Part shown: positions 49,276 through 57,217 of the stretch, piece after piece
Layout: each line of letters starts with the position of its first letter
How positions within the stretch are numbered: the first letter of the stretch is position 1
Origin: Streptomyces cyaneus
Lineage (GTDB): Bacteria; Actinomycetota; Actinomycetes; Streptomycetales; Streptomycetaceae
Direction: 5' to 3'
DNA: 64,000 nucleotides
Assembly (NCBI RefSeq): GCF_004028635.1
Contig: NZ_RQJW01000010.1
Span: 186,001 to 250,000, forward strand
Notes under the pieces: generated by a model
Databases searched by the model: none
Seen by the model: the letters and a program-made list of their open reading frames with translations, nothing else
What the model was told of the DNA's origin: nothing
Made by a program: the position numbers and the translations under genes

Positions 49276-50157
49276 ATGCGGGTCGGCGTGCACATCAATC
49301 GGTTCGACCATCCCGGAGGCGGCGCCGCGCTCGGCGGCGAACTCGCCGCCGCGGGCGCCGCCGCCGAGGCGGCCGGGCTGAGCTGGCTGTCGGTGATGGA
49401 CCACTACTTCCAGATGGAGTTCAACGACCGCGCCGAGGACCCCATGCTGGAGGCCTACACGACCCTCGGCTATCTCGCCGCCCACACCTCCACGGTCCGC
49501 CTGGGCGCCCTGGTGACCGGCGTGACCTACCGCCACCCCGGCCTCCTCGCCAAGATCGCCACCTCGCTCGACGTCCTGTCCGGCGGCCGGGCCGCCCTCG
49601 GGATCGGCGCGGCCTGGTACGGCCGGGAACACGAGGGGCTCGGCGTGCCCTACCCGCCGGTCGCCGAGCGCTTCGAGCGACTGGAGGAGACCCTGCGGAT
49701 CTGCCTCCAGATGTGGGACCCGCAGGCCAACGGCCCCTTCGAGGGCAAGCACTACCGGCTGGCCGAGACCCTGTGTGTGCCCGCGCCGATCAGCGCCCCG
49801 CATCCCGAGATCATGATCGGCGGGGGAGGGGAGAAGAAGACGCTCCGACTGGTGGCCCGCTACGGCGACGCGTGCAACCTGTTCACCACCTCGCCGGAGG
49901 AGGTTCGGCACAAGCTCGACGTGCTGCGCGGCCACTGCGACACCGAGGGGCGCGACTACGACGAGATCCGCAAGACCGTCCTCTACATGGGCGAGGCGGC
50001 CGCCGAGGGTGACCTCGACGCCTTCACCCGGGACATCGCGAACTACTCGAAGCTCGGCATCGACACGGTGATCCTCGGCCCGCGCACCGGCGAACCGGCG
50101 GCGTTCATCGAGGACTTCGCGGCTCCGGCGGTCCGGCGGTTGGCCGAACTCGACTGA
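49276..50157 (+). CDS. LLM-class F420-dependent oxidoreductase (TIGR03560-like)
   Basis: A 293-residue luciferase-like TIM-barrel enzyme expected to use coenzyme F420. Typical stretches: AAEAAGLSWLSVMDHYFQME (about 33-52), VRLGALVTGVTYRHPGLLAKIATSLDVLSGGRAALGIGAAWYGREHEGLGVPYP and PEIMIGGGGEKKTLRLVARYGDACNLF. GGAG lies 7 nt before ATG 49276. Transcription is probably from the MerR-type promoter at 49204, so the gene may answer to oxidative or electrophile stress; no MerR gene is in the window. Confidence 0.88.
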   Translation: MRVGVHINRFDHPGGGAALGGELAAAGAAAEAAGLSWLSVMDHYFQMEFNDRAEDPMLEAYTTLGYLAAHTSTVRLGALVTGVTYRHPGLLAKIATSLDVLSGGRAALGIGAAWYGREHEGLGVPYPPVAERFERLEETLRICLQMWDPQANGPFEGKHYRLAETLCVPAPISAPHPEIMIGGGGEKKTLRLVARYGDACNLFTTSPEEVRHKLDVLRGHCDTEGRDYDEIRKTVLYMGEAAAEGDLDAFTRDIANYSKLGIDTVILGPRTGEPAAFIEDFAAPAVRRLAELD

Positions 50158-50167
50158 TCAGCATTGC

Positions 50168-50395
50168 TCAACGGCACGGTGCGTCCGACCGGGCGTCGGC
50201 CGGCCGGCTGCGCGAGACGATCCGCATCCCGCGGGAGTCGACGACCCGGACCTGCAACGAGCCGCAGCCGCACCGCGTCCATATCGTGCTGCCCGCCGCG
50301 GTGCTGTGCCGGGAGACCACCTGGAAGGGGTCGGCGCCGTCGGGCCACCCGCAGTGCGGGCAGGCGGTGCCGGTCGTGCTGGTCGTGCTGGTCAT
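50168..50395 (-). CDS. Small zinc-ribbon-like protein
   Basis: A 75-residue protein. CPHCGWPDG near residues 12-20 and CGCGSLQV near 42-49 give a four-Cys zinc-binding pattern with about 26 residues between the pairs; the C-terminal third is Arg-rich (SRGMRIVSRSRPADARSDAPCR). ATG 50395 has GAGGAG 5 nt upstream. Function unknown; it could bind nucleic acid or a partner protein. Convergent with the luciferase-like gene, divergent from LysR. Confidence 0.7.
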   Translation of the reverse strand: MTSTTSTTGTACPHCGWPDGADPFQVVSRHSTAAGSTIWTRCGCGSLQVRVVDSRGMRIVSRSRPADARSDAPCR

Positions 50396-50493
50396 GGCGA
50401 CTCCTCGTACCTCGTGGCTGGTTGACCGTCGCGACACCACCCAGGGTGCGGTGCGCCTTCGTACACGTCCAGGTTGACTTTCCGGACGTCACC

Positions 50494-50511
50494 ATGAAGC
50501 GTGGGCTTCAT
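50494..50511. promoter_or_regulatory. LysR autoregulatory-type inverted repeat over the start codon
   Basis: ATGAAGC-GTGG-GCTTCAT (50494-50511), perfect 7-bp arms. It includes the first two bases of the LysR start codon at 50510. Confidence 0.55.
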
Positions 50512-51415
50512 GATTGACCTGCGCCGACTGCATGTCCTCAGGGCGGTCGCCCACTACGGCACGGTCACCGCGGCCGCCCGCGCCCTGCACTTCACGCCCT
50601 CCGCCGCCTCCCAGCAGATCCGGCAACTGGCCCGCGATCTCGGTGTCGACCTGCTGGAACCGCAGGGCCGCGGGGTGCGCCTCACCGCGGCCGCCGAGAC
50701 TCTGCTCGCGCACGCGGACGCCATCGCCGAGCGCTGGGAGGCGGCCGAGCTCGACCTGCGCGCCGAGTACAGCGCACCCTCCGGGCAACTGCGCGTCAGC
50801 GGCTTTCCCATGGCCGTGTCGGTGCTGCTGGCCCCGATGGTCGTACGGCTGCGGGAGCTGCATCCGCAGCTGACCGTACGGATCGAGGAGACGGGGGTGC
50901 CGGAGAGCTTCGACCAGCTCTTCCAGGGGGAGGTCGACCTGGCCGTGGTGGAGGTCACCCCGCACAACCCGCCGCTGAGCGACGCGCGCTTCGACCAGCA
51001 GCCGCTGCTGGACGACCCGTACGACCTCGTCGTCCCCGACGACCATCCGCTGGCCGGACGCGGGCGTGTCGACCTCGCGGAGGCGGCGCACGAGGACTGG
51101 ATCGCGCCGGTGCCGGGGAATCCCTGTCGCACGCATCTGATGTCGGCGTGCGGGGCGGCCGGCTTCACCCCCGACGTGGTCCATCACGCGCGGGACTGGA
51201 ACGTCATCGCCCACCTGGTCGCCCACCGGCTCGGCGTCGCCATGATCCCACGGCTGGCCCAGCTGACCCCTCACCTGCCGATCATGCGGGTGCGCTGCGC
51301 GGGCGACCCGCATCGCAAGGTACTCACCTGCACCCGCCGAGGCTGCCGGGAACGCCCGGCAGTGAAGGCGGCACTGGGGGAGCTGCGGGAGCTTGCGGTC
51401 GGGGCGGTTGCGTGA
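50510..51415 (+). CDS. LysR-family transcriptional regulator
   Basis: A 301-residue regulator. The N-terminal HTH is LRRLHVLRAVAHYGTVTAAARALHFTPSAASQQIRQLARDLGVDLLEPQGRGVRLT (4-60); the rest is the periplasmic-binding-like effector domain (PSGQLRVSGFPMAVSVLLAPMV, EVDLAVVEVTPHN). Cys in the C-terminal RGCRERPAV is unremarkable. Start ATG 50510 rather than 50501, as it overlaps the inverted repeat and suits normal LysR N-termini. Target genes are not evident; the divergent small zinc protein is one possibility. Confidence 0.88.
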   Translation: MIDLRRLHVLRAVAHYGTVTAAARALHFTPSAASQQIRQLARDLGVDLLEPQGRGVRLTAAAETLLAHADAIAERWEAAELDLRAEYSAPSGQLRVSGFPMAVSVLLAPMVVRLRELHPQLTVRIEETGVPESFDQLFQGEVDLAVVEVTPHNPPLSDARFDQQPLLDDPYDLVVPDDHPLAGRGRVDLAEAAHEDWIAPVPGNPCRTHLMSACGAAGFTPDVVHHARDWNVIAHLVAHRLGVAMIPRLAQLTPHLPIMRVRCAGDPHRKVLTCTRRGCRERPAVKAALGELRELAVGAVA

Positions 51416-51514
51416 AGTGAGGCGGTGGCTGGGCATGCGCCTGGGGGGCTTGGCGTGCAGCAGGCCTGGCATGACGCGGTGGCTTGGCGCGACCGCGTGG
51501 CCCGGCATGACGAA

Positions 51515-51539
51515 AGGCCGGGGCTCTGGGCTCCGGCCT
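51515..51539. terminator. Hairpin between convergent LysR and FMN reductase genes
   Basis: AGGCCGGGGC (51515-51524), 5-nt loop, GCTCCGGCCT (51530-51539), paired throughout except one G-U. Preceded by GAAA. Confidence 0.65.
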
Positions 51540-51559
51540 CTCGGGGGCGTCCGGTCCGA

Positions 51560-52123
51560 TCAGGCGGCGGCCGCCTCACCCGCGTGCCCGTGGACGCGGG
51601 CGATGACCTCGGTCAGCTGGGCGGCGACCTCGGCGTCGTCGACCGGGTGCGTCTCGGCGAAGCGGGTCACCGAGCCGGGGATGGAGAGCTTGACGTCCTC
51701 CAGTACCTTGGCGCCGGCCACACCCAGGGACTTGCGGGTCTCGTCCTGCGCCCACACACCACCGAACTGGCCGAAGGCGGTGCCGACCACGGCGGCCGGC
51801 TTGCCGCCGAAGGCGCCCGCGCCGTAGGGGCGGGACAGCCAGTCGATGGCGTTCTTCAGCACGGCCGGGATGGTGCCGTTGTACTCGGGGGAGAAGAGCA
51901 GGAACGCGTCGGACGTCAGCGCGGCCTCGCGCAGCTTGGCGGCTGCGGCGGGGACGCTGCCCTCGACGTCGATGTCCTCGTTGTAGAACGGGATCTCGGC
52001 CAGGCCCTCGTAGAGCACGACTTCAGCGCCCTCGGGAGCGAGCTTGACGGCCGCCTCGGCCAGCTGACGGTTGTGCGAACCGGCGCGAAGGCTGCCGACG
52101 AGGGCGAGGATGCGAACAGACAT
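51560..52123 (-). CDS. NADPH-dependent FMN reductase (flavodoxin-like)
   Basis: A 187-residue reductase of the NAD(P)H:FMN/quinone group. LALVGSLRAGSHNRQLAEAA (6-25) is the FMN phosphate loop; FLLFSPEYNGTIPAVLKNAIDWLSRP (near 73-98) is the isoalloxazine-binding signature. Starts divergently from a TetR gene across two similar operators. This layout, with TetR repressing a quinone/azo-type reductase, is typical of a response to quinones or other electrophiles. Confidence 0.92.
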   Translation of the reverse strand: MSVRILALVGSLRAGSHNRQLAEAAVKLAPEGAEVVLYEGLAEIPFYNEDIDVEGSVPAAAAKLREAALTSDAFLLFSPEYNGTIPAVLKNAIDWLSRPYGAGAFGGKPAAVVGTAFGQFGGVWAQDETRKSLGVAGAKVLEDVKLSIPGSVTRFAETHPVDDAEVAAQLTEVIARVHGHAGEAAAA

Positions 52124-52160
52124 GCGAACTCCAAGGATGCTGAAACACTGCCGTAACGAT

Positions 52161-52176
52161 CCGGACCGAGGTCCGG
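52161..52176. promoter_or_regulatory. TetR operator 1
   Basis: CCGGACC-GA-GGTCCGG, perfect 7-bp arms, 37 bp upstream of the FMN reductase start. Confidence 0.7.
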
Positions 52177-52194
52177 TTACGTTTCTAGCACCTT

Positions 52195-52214
52195 AACCGG
52201 ACCGCGGTCCAGTT
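52195..52214. promoter_or_regulatory. TetR operator 2
   Basis: AACCGGACCGCGGTCCAGTT, symmetric with one mismatched pair. It covers the -35 position of the tetR promoter, whose TACGCT (52230-52235) ends 6 nt before the ATG. It shares the GGACCG-N-GGTCC core with operator 1. Confidence 0.72.
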
Positions 52215-52241
52215 TCATTCCCGATGCTTTACGCTGGCTTC

Positions 52242-52898
52242 ATGTCCGCCGCCCTGCCACCGTTCCCGCAGCCCCAGGAGCCCGTCGACAAGCCACATTT
52301 GCTGGAGGTCGGCTCCGCCCCCGACGAGCCCTGCCTGCGCGCCGACGCGGCCCGCAACCGCGCCCGGCTGCTGGAGGCCGCCGCACGGCTGATCGCGGAG
52401 CACGGTGCGGCCGGGGTCACCATGGAGGCCGTGGCCGCCGAGGCCGGCGTGGGCAAGGGGACGGTCTTCCGACGCTTCGGCGACCGCACGGGGCTGCTGA
52501 CGGCGTTGCTGGACCACTCCGCGAAGAAGCTGCAGGCCGATTTCCTCGGCGGCCCGCCGCCGCTGGGCCCCGGGGCACCCCCGGTCGAGCGGCTGCGGGC
52601 GTTCGGCATCGCGGTGCTGTACCGGTCGGCAGAGCAGCTGGACCTGCAACTGGCCGCCCAGCCGGAGCCGACCCGCCGCTACTCCCACCCCTCGGCCCGG
52701 GCGCTGCACACACACGTCACGATGCTGCTGCGGCAGACCCTGCCGGACGCCGACTGCGATCTCCTCGCCCAGACGCTCATGGCGTACCTCGACCCCGCCC
52801 TGATCAACCACCTGACCAGGCAGTGCGGTATGTCCATGGAGCGGCTGGAGAAGGGCTGGCTCGACCTGGTCGACCGCGTGACCCGCACCGGCGTGTGA
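52242..52898 (+). CDS. TetR-family transcriptional regulator
   Basis: A 218-residue repressor. HTH: RARLLEAAARLIAEHGAAGVTMEAVAAEAGVGKGTVFRRFGDRTGLLTALLD (about 42-92), preceded by a 38-residue extension rich in Pro. The C-terminal ligand domain is variable. TACGCT stands exactly 6 nt before ATG 52242, so the mRNA should be leaderless and the operator at 52195 would give autorepression. Most likely controls the divergent FMN reductase. Confidence 0.9.
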   Translation: MSAALPPFPQPQEPVDKPHLLEVGSAPDEPCLRADAARNRARLLEAAARLIAEHGAAGVTMEAVAAEAGVGKGTVFRRFGDRTGLLTALLDHSAKKLQADFLGGPPPLGPGAPPVERLRAFGIAVLYRSAEQLDLQLAAQPEPTRRYSHPSARALHTHVTMLLRQTLPDADCDLLAQTLMAYLDPALINHLTRQCGMSMERLEKGWLDLVDRVTRTGV

Positions 52899-52955
52899 GC
52901 ATGGGGAGACCCTGAGTGAGCCCCGCTCACAGGTTCTGCAAAGATGCCGTACGTC

Positions 52956-53990
52956 ATGGTGCAGATACCGAAAACGCCCGCGCCCGCTTCCCCCGCACAG
53001 CGCTCGGTACCCACGAGCGCCGATGTGGCCCGCCTCGCCGGCGTCTCGCGCGCGACCGTCTCCTACGTCCTGAACAACACCAGCGCCGTCCGGATCAGCG
53101 AACCCACGCGCCGACGCGTCCACGAGGCCGCGAAGGAACTCGGCTACGTCCCGCACGCGGCGGCCCGCAGCCTGCGCGCCGGGCACAGCCGTATGGTCCT
53201 GATGCCCGCGCCGAGCTTCCCCGTCGGCCCGCTCTACAGCCGTTTCCTCAGCGACCTCCAGCTGGCGCTCGGCCGCCTCGACTACACCGTCGTGCAGCAC
53301 GGCAGCGTCGGCCTGCACGGCGACGAGGCCGCCCGCGCCTGGGCGGAGCTGCGCCCCGTCGCCGTCCTGGTGTCGGGCTCCGGCCTCGGTCCGAAGGGCG
53401 TGACGGTGCTCAAGCGCTCCGGCGCCCGGGCCGTGGTCTCGCTGGGCCCCGAGTCCGTCGAGGGCGCCCACGCCCTGCTGATGGACTACGAGGCCGTGGG
53501 CCACTGCGCGGGCAGCCACCTGTACGACCGAGGCCGGCGCCGCATCGGCGTCGTGGTGCCCGAGGAGGCCGGCCTGGAGTCGTTCTCCGCGCCCCGCCTC
53601 GAAGGCGTACGCCGCGCCCTGCACGGCACGGACGCCACCGTGACGGAGCTGCCCCTCGCCTACACGGAGGACTCCGCCGCTCGGCTCGCCGCCCGCTGGC
53701 GCGACCTCGGCCTCGACGCCGTGTTCGCCTACAACGACGAGTACGCGATGCTGCTGATGAGCGCCCTGCGGGACGAGGGTGTCCGCGTCCCAGCCGACAC
53801 GGCCGTCATCGGCGCCGACGACCTGATGCTCGGACGGCTGCTGCGGCCTAGGCTGAGCACCGTGCACATCGAGCTGCCGTCCGGCCGCGAGCTCGCGGAG
53901 CTGGTCGACCGCGCGGTGCGCAACCCCGGTGCCGCACCCGAGACGCACAAGGTGCTGGGAGCGACGGTGGTGCACCGCGAATCCAGCTAA
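52956..53990 (+). CDS. LacI-family transcriptional regulator
   Basis: A 344-residue repressor-type regulator. HTH SADVARLAGVSRATVSYVLNNTSAVRISEPTRRRVHEAAKELGYVPHAAARSLRAG (about 21-77), with the minor-groove hinge at the end, then a periplasmic-binding-like effector domain (AVFAYNDEYAMLLMSALRDEGVRVPADTAVIGADD). The start is ATG 52956; an in-frame ATG lies at 52944, and neither has a ribosome site. It is 17 nt ahead of pobA, in the same direction, so it may control an aromatic-acid operon, unusual for a LacI protein. Confidence 0.87.
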   Translation: MVQIPKTPAPASPAQRSVPTSADVARLAGVSRATVSYVLNNTSAVRISEPTRRRVHEAAKELGYVPHAAARSLRAGHSRMVLMPAPSFPVGPLYSRFLSDLQLALGRLDYTVVQHGSVGLHGDEAARAWAELRPVAVLVSGSGLGPKGVTVLKRSGARAVVSLGPESVEGAHALLMDYEAVGHCAGSHLYDRGRRRIGVVVPEEAGLESFSAPRLEGVRRALHGTDATVTELPLAYTEDSAARLAARWRDLGLDAVFAYNDEYAMLLMSALRDEGVRVPADTAVIGADDLMLGRLLRPRLSTVHIELPSGRELAELVDRAVRNPGAAPETHKVLGATVVHRESS

Positions 53991-54007
53991 CCCAGGGGAG
54001 GCGGGAC

Positions 54008-55186
54008 ATGCGCACGACCGTCGGCATCATCGGAGGCGGCCCCGCCGGACTCCTGCTCGCCCGCCTGCTGCACCGAGCCGGCATCGACTGCGTCGTCCTG
54101 GAGAGCCGCACGCGGGAGTACGTCGAGCAGCGCCAGCGGGCCGGGATGCTGGAGCAGGGCACGGTCGACGCGTTGCGCGAGGCCGGCGCCGCCGAGCGGC
54201 TCGTGGCCGAAGGCCTGGTGCACCAGGGCATCGAGCTGCGCTTCGAGCGGGAACGCCACCACATCGACTTCCCGGCCCTGACCGGTGGCCGGACGGTGAC
54301 GATCTACGCCCAGACCGAGATCGTGAAGGACCTCGTGGCGCTGCAACTCGCCGACGGGCCACCGCTGTTGTTCGAGGCGGAGGCGCTCGCCGTCGAGAAG
54401 CCGGAGAGCGCCTCGCCCGTCGTCCGGTTCCTGCACGAGGGTCGCGAGCGGACCCTGACCTGCGAGTGGGTCGCCGGCTGCGACGGCTTCCACGGCATCT
54501 CCCGCGACGCCTTCCCGGCCGAGGTGAGCCGCTCGTACGGGCACGAGTATCCGTACTCCTGGCTCGGGGTCCTGGCCGAAGTGCCGCCGTCCTGCGACGA
54601 GTTGATCTACGCACGCGGTGAAGGCGGCTTCGCGCTGCACAGCATGCGCTCAGCCTCGGTCTCCCGGCTCTACCTCCAGGTCCCCAACCACACCGACCCC
54701 GACGACTGGCCCGACGACCGCATCTGGGACGAACTCGCCGCCCGCTTCGCCATCGACGCCGACTGGACCCTCGACCGCGGCCCCATCACCACCAAGTCCG
54801 TCACGACGATGCGCAGTTACGTCCACGAACCGATGCGCCACGGACGGCTCCTGCTCGCCGGGGACGCCGCGCACATCGTCCCGCCGACGGGCGCCAAGGG
54901 TCTCAACCTCGCCGTTTCGGACGTACGGGTCCTGGCCCGCGGCCTCGTCCGGCTGCACCGCACAGGGGACGCGCAACTCCTCGACAGGTACTCGGAGTTG
55001 TGCCTTCAGCGCGTGTGGCAGGCCACCCGTTTCTCGGACGACATGACTAGGATGTTGCACACTCAACCAAATGGGGGTGCGTTCGACGACCGGATGCAGC
55101 TCGCACGTCTGCGCCGGATCACCGCATCCCGCCACGCCGCCGCCGAACTGGCGGCGAACTACTCGGGACTTCCGCTGCCCATGTGA
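54008..55186 (+). CDS. pobA: 4-hydroxybenzoate 3-monooxygenase
   Basis: A 392-residue flavin hydroxylase converting 4-hydroxybenzoate to protocatechuate with NADPH and O2. FAD loop GIIGGGPAGLLLARLLHRAGIDCVVLESRTREYVEQRQRAGMLEQG (6-51) has the PHBH-type Arg and Gln residues; DG motif VAGCDGFHGISRDAFP near 155-170; GD motif LLLAGDAAHIVPPTGAKGLNLAVSDV near 280-305. Length nearly equals the Pseudomonas enzyme (394). No clear ribosome site beyond GGGGAGG 10 nt upstream. Followed by an aromatic aldehyde dehydrogenase. Confidence 0.93.
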   Translation: MRTTVGIIGGGPAGLLLARLLHRAGIDCVVLESRTREYVEQRQRAGMLEQGTVDALREAGAAERLVAEGLVHQGIELRFERERHHIDFPALTGGRTVTIYAQTEIVKDLVALQLADGPPLLFEAEALAVEKPESASPVVRFLHEGRERTLTCEWVAGCDGFHGISRDAFPAEVSRSYGHEYPYSWLGVLAEVPPSCDELIYARGEGGFALHSMRSASVSRLYLQVPNHTDPDDWPDDRIWDELAARFAIDADWTLDRGPITTKSVTTMRSYVHEPMRHGRLLLAGDAAHIVPPTGAKGLNLAVSDVRVLARGLVRLHRTGDAQLLDRYSELCLQRVWQATRFSDDMTRMLHTQPNGGAFDDRMQLARLRRITASRHAAAELAANYSGLPLPM

Positions 55187-55216
55187 GTCCCGCCGGTGAT
55201 CGAACGGAGAGTCGCA

Positions 55217-56653
55217 ATGCCGTTGCTCGACCCGAAGGCCTGGCAGTCCAGCTCCCTGTCGGGAGATGAGTACGCCGTCACCGAGCCCGCCACCGGCGAC
55301 ACGCTCGGCACCGTCACCCTGGCCGGCGCCGAGGACGTCGGCACGGCCGCCGAGGCCGCCCGCGCCGCCCAGGCCGAGTGGGCCCGCCTGCCGCACTTCG
55401 TGCGCGCCGCAGTGCTCCGCAAGGCCGGCGACCTGTTCGCCGCGCACGCCGACGAACTGCGCGAATGGCTCGTCCGTGAGTCCGGGTCGATCGCCGGCAA
55501 GGCCGACTTCGAACTGCACGTCGCCGCCCAGGAGTGCTACGAGGCCGCCGCCCTCGCCTCCCGCCCGGCCGGGCACATCCTGCCCAGCGAGGCGCCCCGG
55601 CTGTCATACACGCGCCGGGTCCCCGTCGGCGTCGTCGGCGTGATCTCCCCGTTCAACGCCCCGCTGATCCTCTCCATCCGCTCCGTCGCCCCGGCCCTCG
55701 CGCTCGGCAACGCGGTCGTGCTGAAGCCGGACCCGCGCACGGCGGTGTGCGGCGGCCTGTCGCTGGCCGCGGTCTTCGCGGAGGCCGGTCTGCCCGAGGG
55801 GCTGCTGCACGTCCTGCCGGGCGGTGCGGAGGTGGGCCAGGCGCTGGTCGCCGACCCGCGCGTGCCCGTCATCTCCTTCACCGGCTCCACCGCCGCGGGC
55901 CGGGCCGTCGGTGAGGCCGCCGGACGTCATCTCAAGCGCGCCCACCTGGAGTTGGGCGGCAACTCCGCCCTGATCGTGCTGGAGGACGCCGACATCGACG
56001 CGGTGATCTCCACGGCCGCCTGGGGCTCCTTCTTCCACCAGGGCCAGATCTGCATGACGACCGGCCGCCACCTCGTCCACCAGTCCCTGTACGAGGAGTA
56101 CGTCGAGCGGCTCGCGGCCAAGGCCGACTCCCTCGCCGTGGGCGACCCGCACCGCGCCGAGGTCCACCTCGGCCCGCTCATCGACGCCGGTCAGCTGGAC
56201 AAGGTGCACGGCCTGGTGGAGGCCAGCACGTCCCGGGGCGCCAAGCTCGCCGCGGGCGGCACCCACGAGCAGCTCTTCTACCGGCCGACGGTGCTCGCCG
56301 GCGTCGACGAGCAGACCCCCGCGTACGCCGAGGAGGTCTTCGGCCCGGTCGCGCCCGTACGCCCCTTCACCACCGTCGACGAGGCCGCCGCCCTCGCCGC
56401 GGCGAGCTCCTACGGCCTCTCCCTCGGCATCGTCACCGGTGACGCCGCCCGCGGCCTCGACCTGGCCGAGCGCATCCCGACCGGCATCGTGCACATCAAC
56501 GACCAGACCGTGAACGACGAGGCCGTCGCGCCCTTCGGTGGCATCGCCGCCTCCGGCACCGGAGCCCGGTTCGGCGGCGAGTCCAACCTGGAGGCGTTCA
56601 CCGACGTCCGCTGGACGACGGTGCGCGGCGACGTGGCGGCGTACCCCTTCTAA
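55217..56653 (+). CDS. Aromatic aldehyde dehydrogenase (benzaldehyde/vanillin type)
   Basis: A 478-residue NAD(P)-dependent aldehyde dehydrogenase. Catalytic Cys279 in FFHQGQICMTTGR, Glu245 in LELGGNS, Asn147 in SPFNAP, and the cofactor loop FTGSTAAGRAVG. ATG 55217 follows GGAG at 7 nt. Next to pobA, it likely oxidises 4-hydroxybenzaldehyde or similar aldehydes to the acids used by PobA; benzaldehyde dehydrogenase and vanillin dehydrogenase share this pattern, so the exact substrate is open. The stop codon lies in a 22-bp tandem repeat. Confidence 0.88.
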   Translation: MPLLDPKAWQSSSLSGDEYAVTEPATGDTLGTVTLAGAEDVGTAAEAARAAQAEWARLPHFVRAAVLRKAGDLFAAHADELREWLVRESGSIAGKADFELHVAAQECYEAAALASRPAGHILPSEAPRLSYTRRVPVGVVGVISPFNAPLILSIRSVAPALALGNAVVLKPDPRTAVCGGLSLAAVFAEAGLPEGLLHVLPGGAEVGQALVADPRVPVISFTGSTAAGRAVGEAAGRHLKRAHLELGGNSALIVLEDADIDAVISTAAWGSFFHQGQICMTTGRHLVHQSLYEEYVERLAAKADSLAVGDPHRAEVHLGPLIDAGQLDKVHGLVEASTSRGAKLAAGGTHEQLFYRPTVLAGVDEQTPAYAEEVFGPVAPVRPFTTVDEAAALAAASSYGLSLGIVTGDAARGLDLAERIPTGIVHINDQTVNDEAVAPFGGIAASGTGARFGGESNLEAFTDVRWTTVRGDVAAYPF

Positions 56654-56691
56654 AGCAACTGCTTCCCGGTTCTCAAGCGACTGCTTCCCGG
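56648..56691 (+). repeat. 22-bp tandem repeat containing the stop codon
   Basis: TTCTAAAGCAACTGCTTCCC-GG (56648) and TTCTCAAGCGACTGCTTCCC-GG (56670). The TAA in the first copy ends the aldehyde dehydrogenase gene. AAGC.../...GCTT within each copy forms a small hairpin. Confidence 0.85.
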
Positions 56692-56699
56692 ACGGCGTC

Positions 56700-57086
<387 letters not shown>

Positions 57087-57217
57087 GGCGTATTCCCTCT
57101 TCCTGGTGTCGGGGCGAAGCCGTCGGCGACAACACGACCGTACGGCTGCGTATTCCGTCGCATTTCCGCGCGCATACCCGTGTGGCCAGGCCGCACACCA
57201 CCCGTAAGACTGACCCC

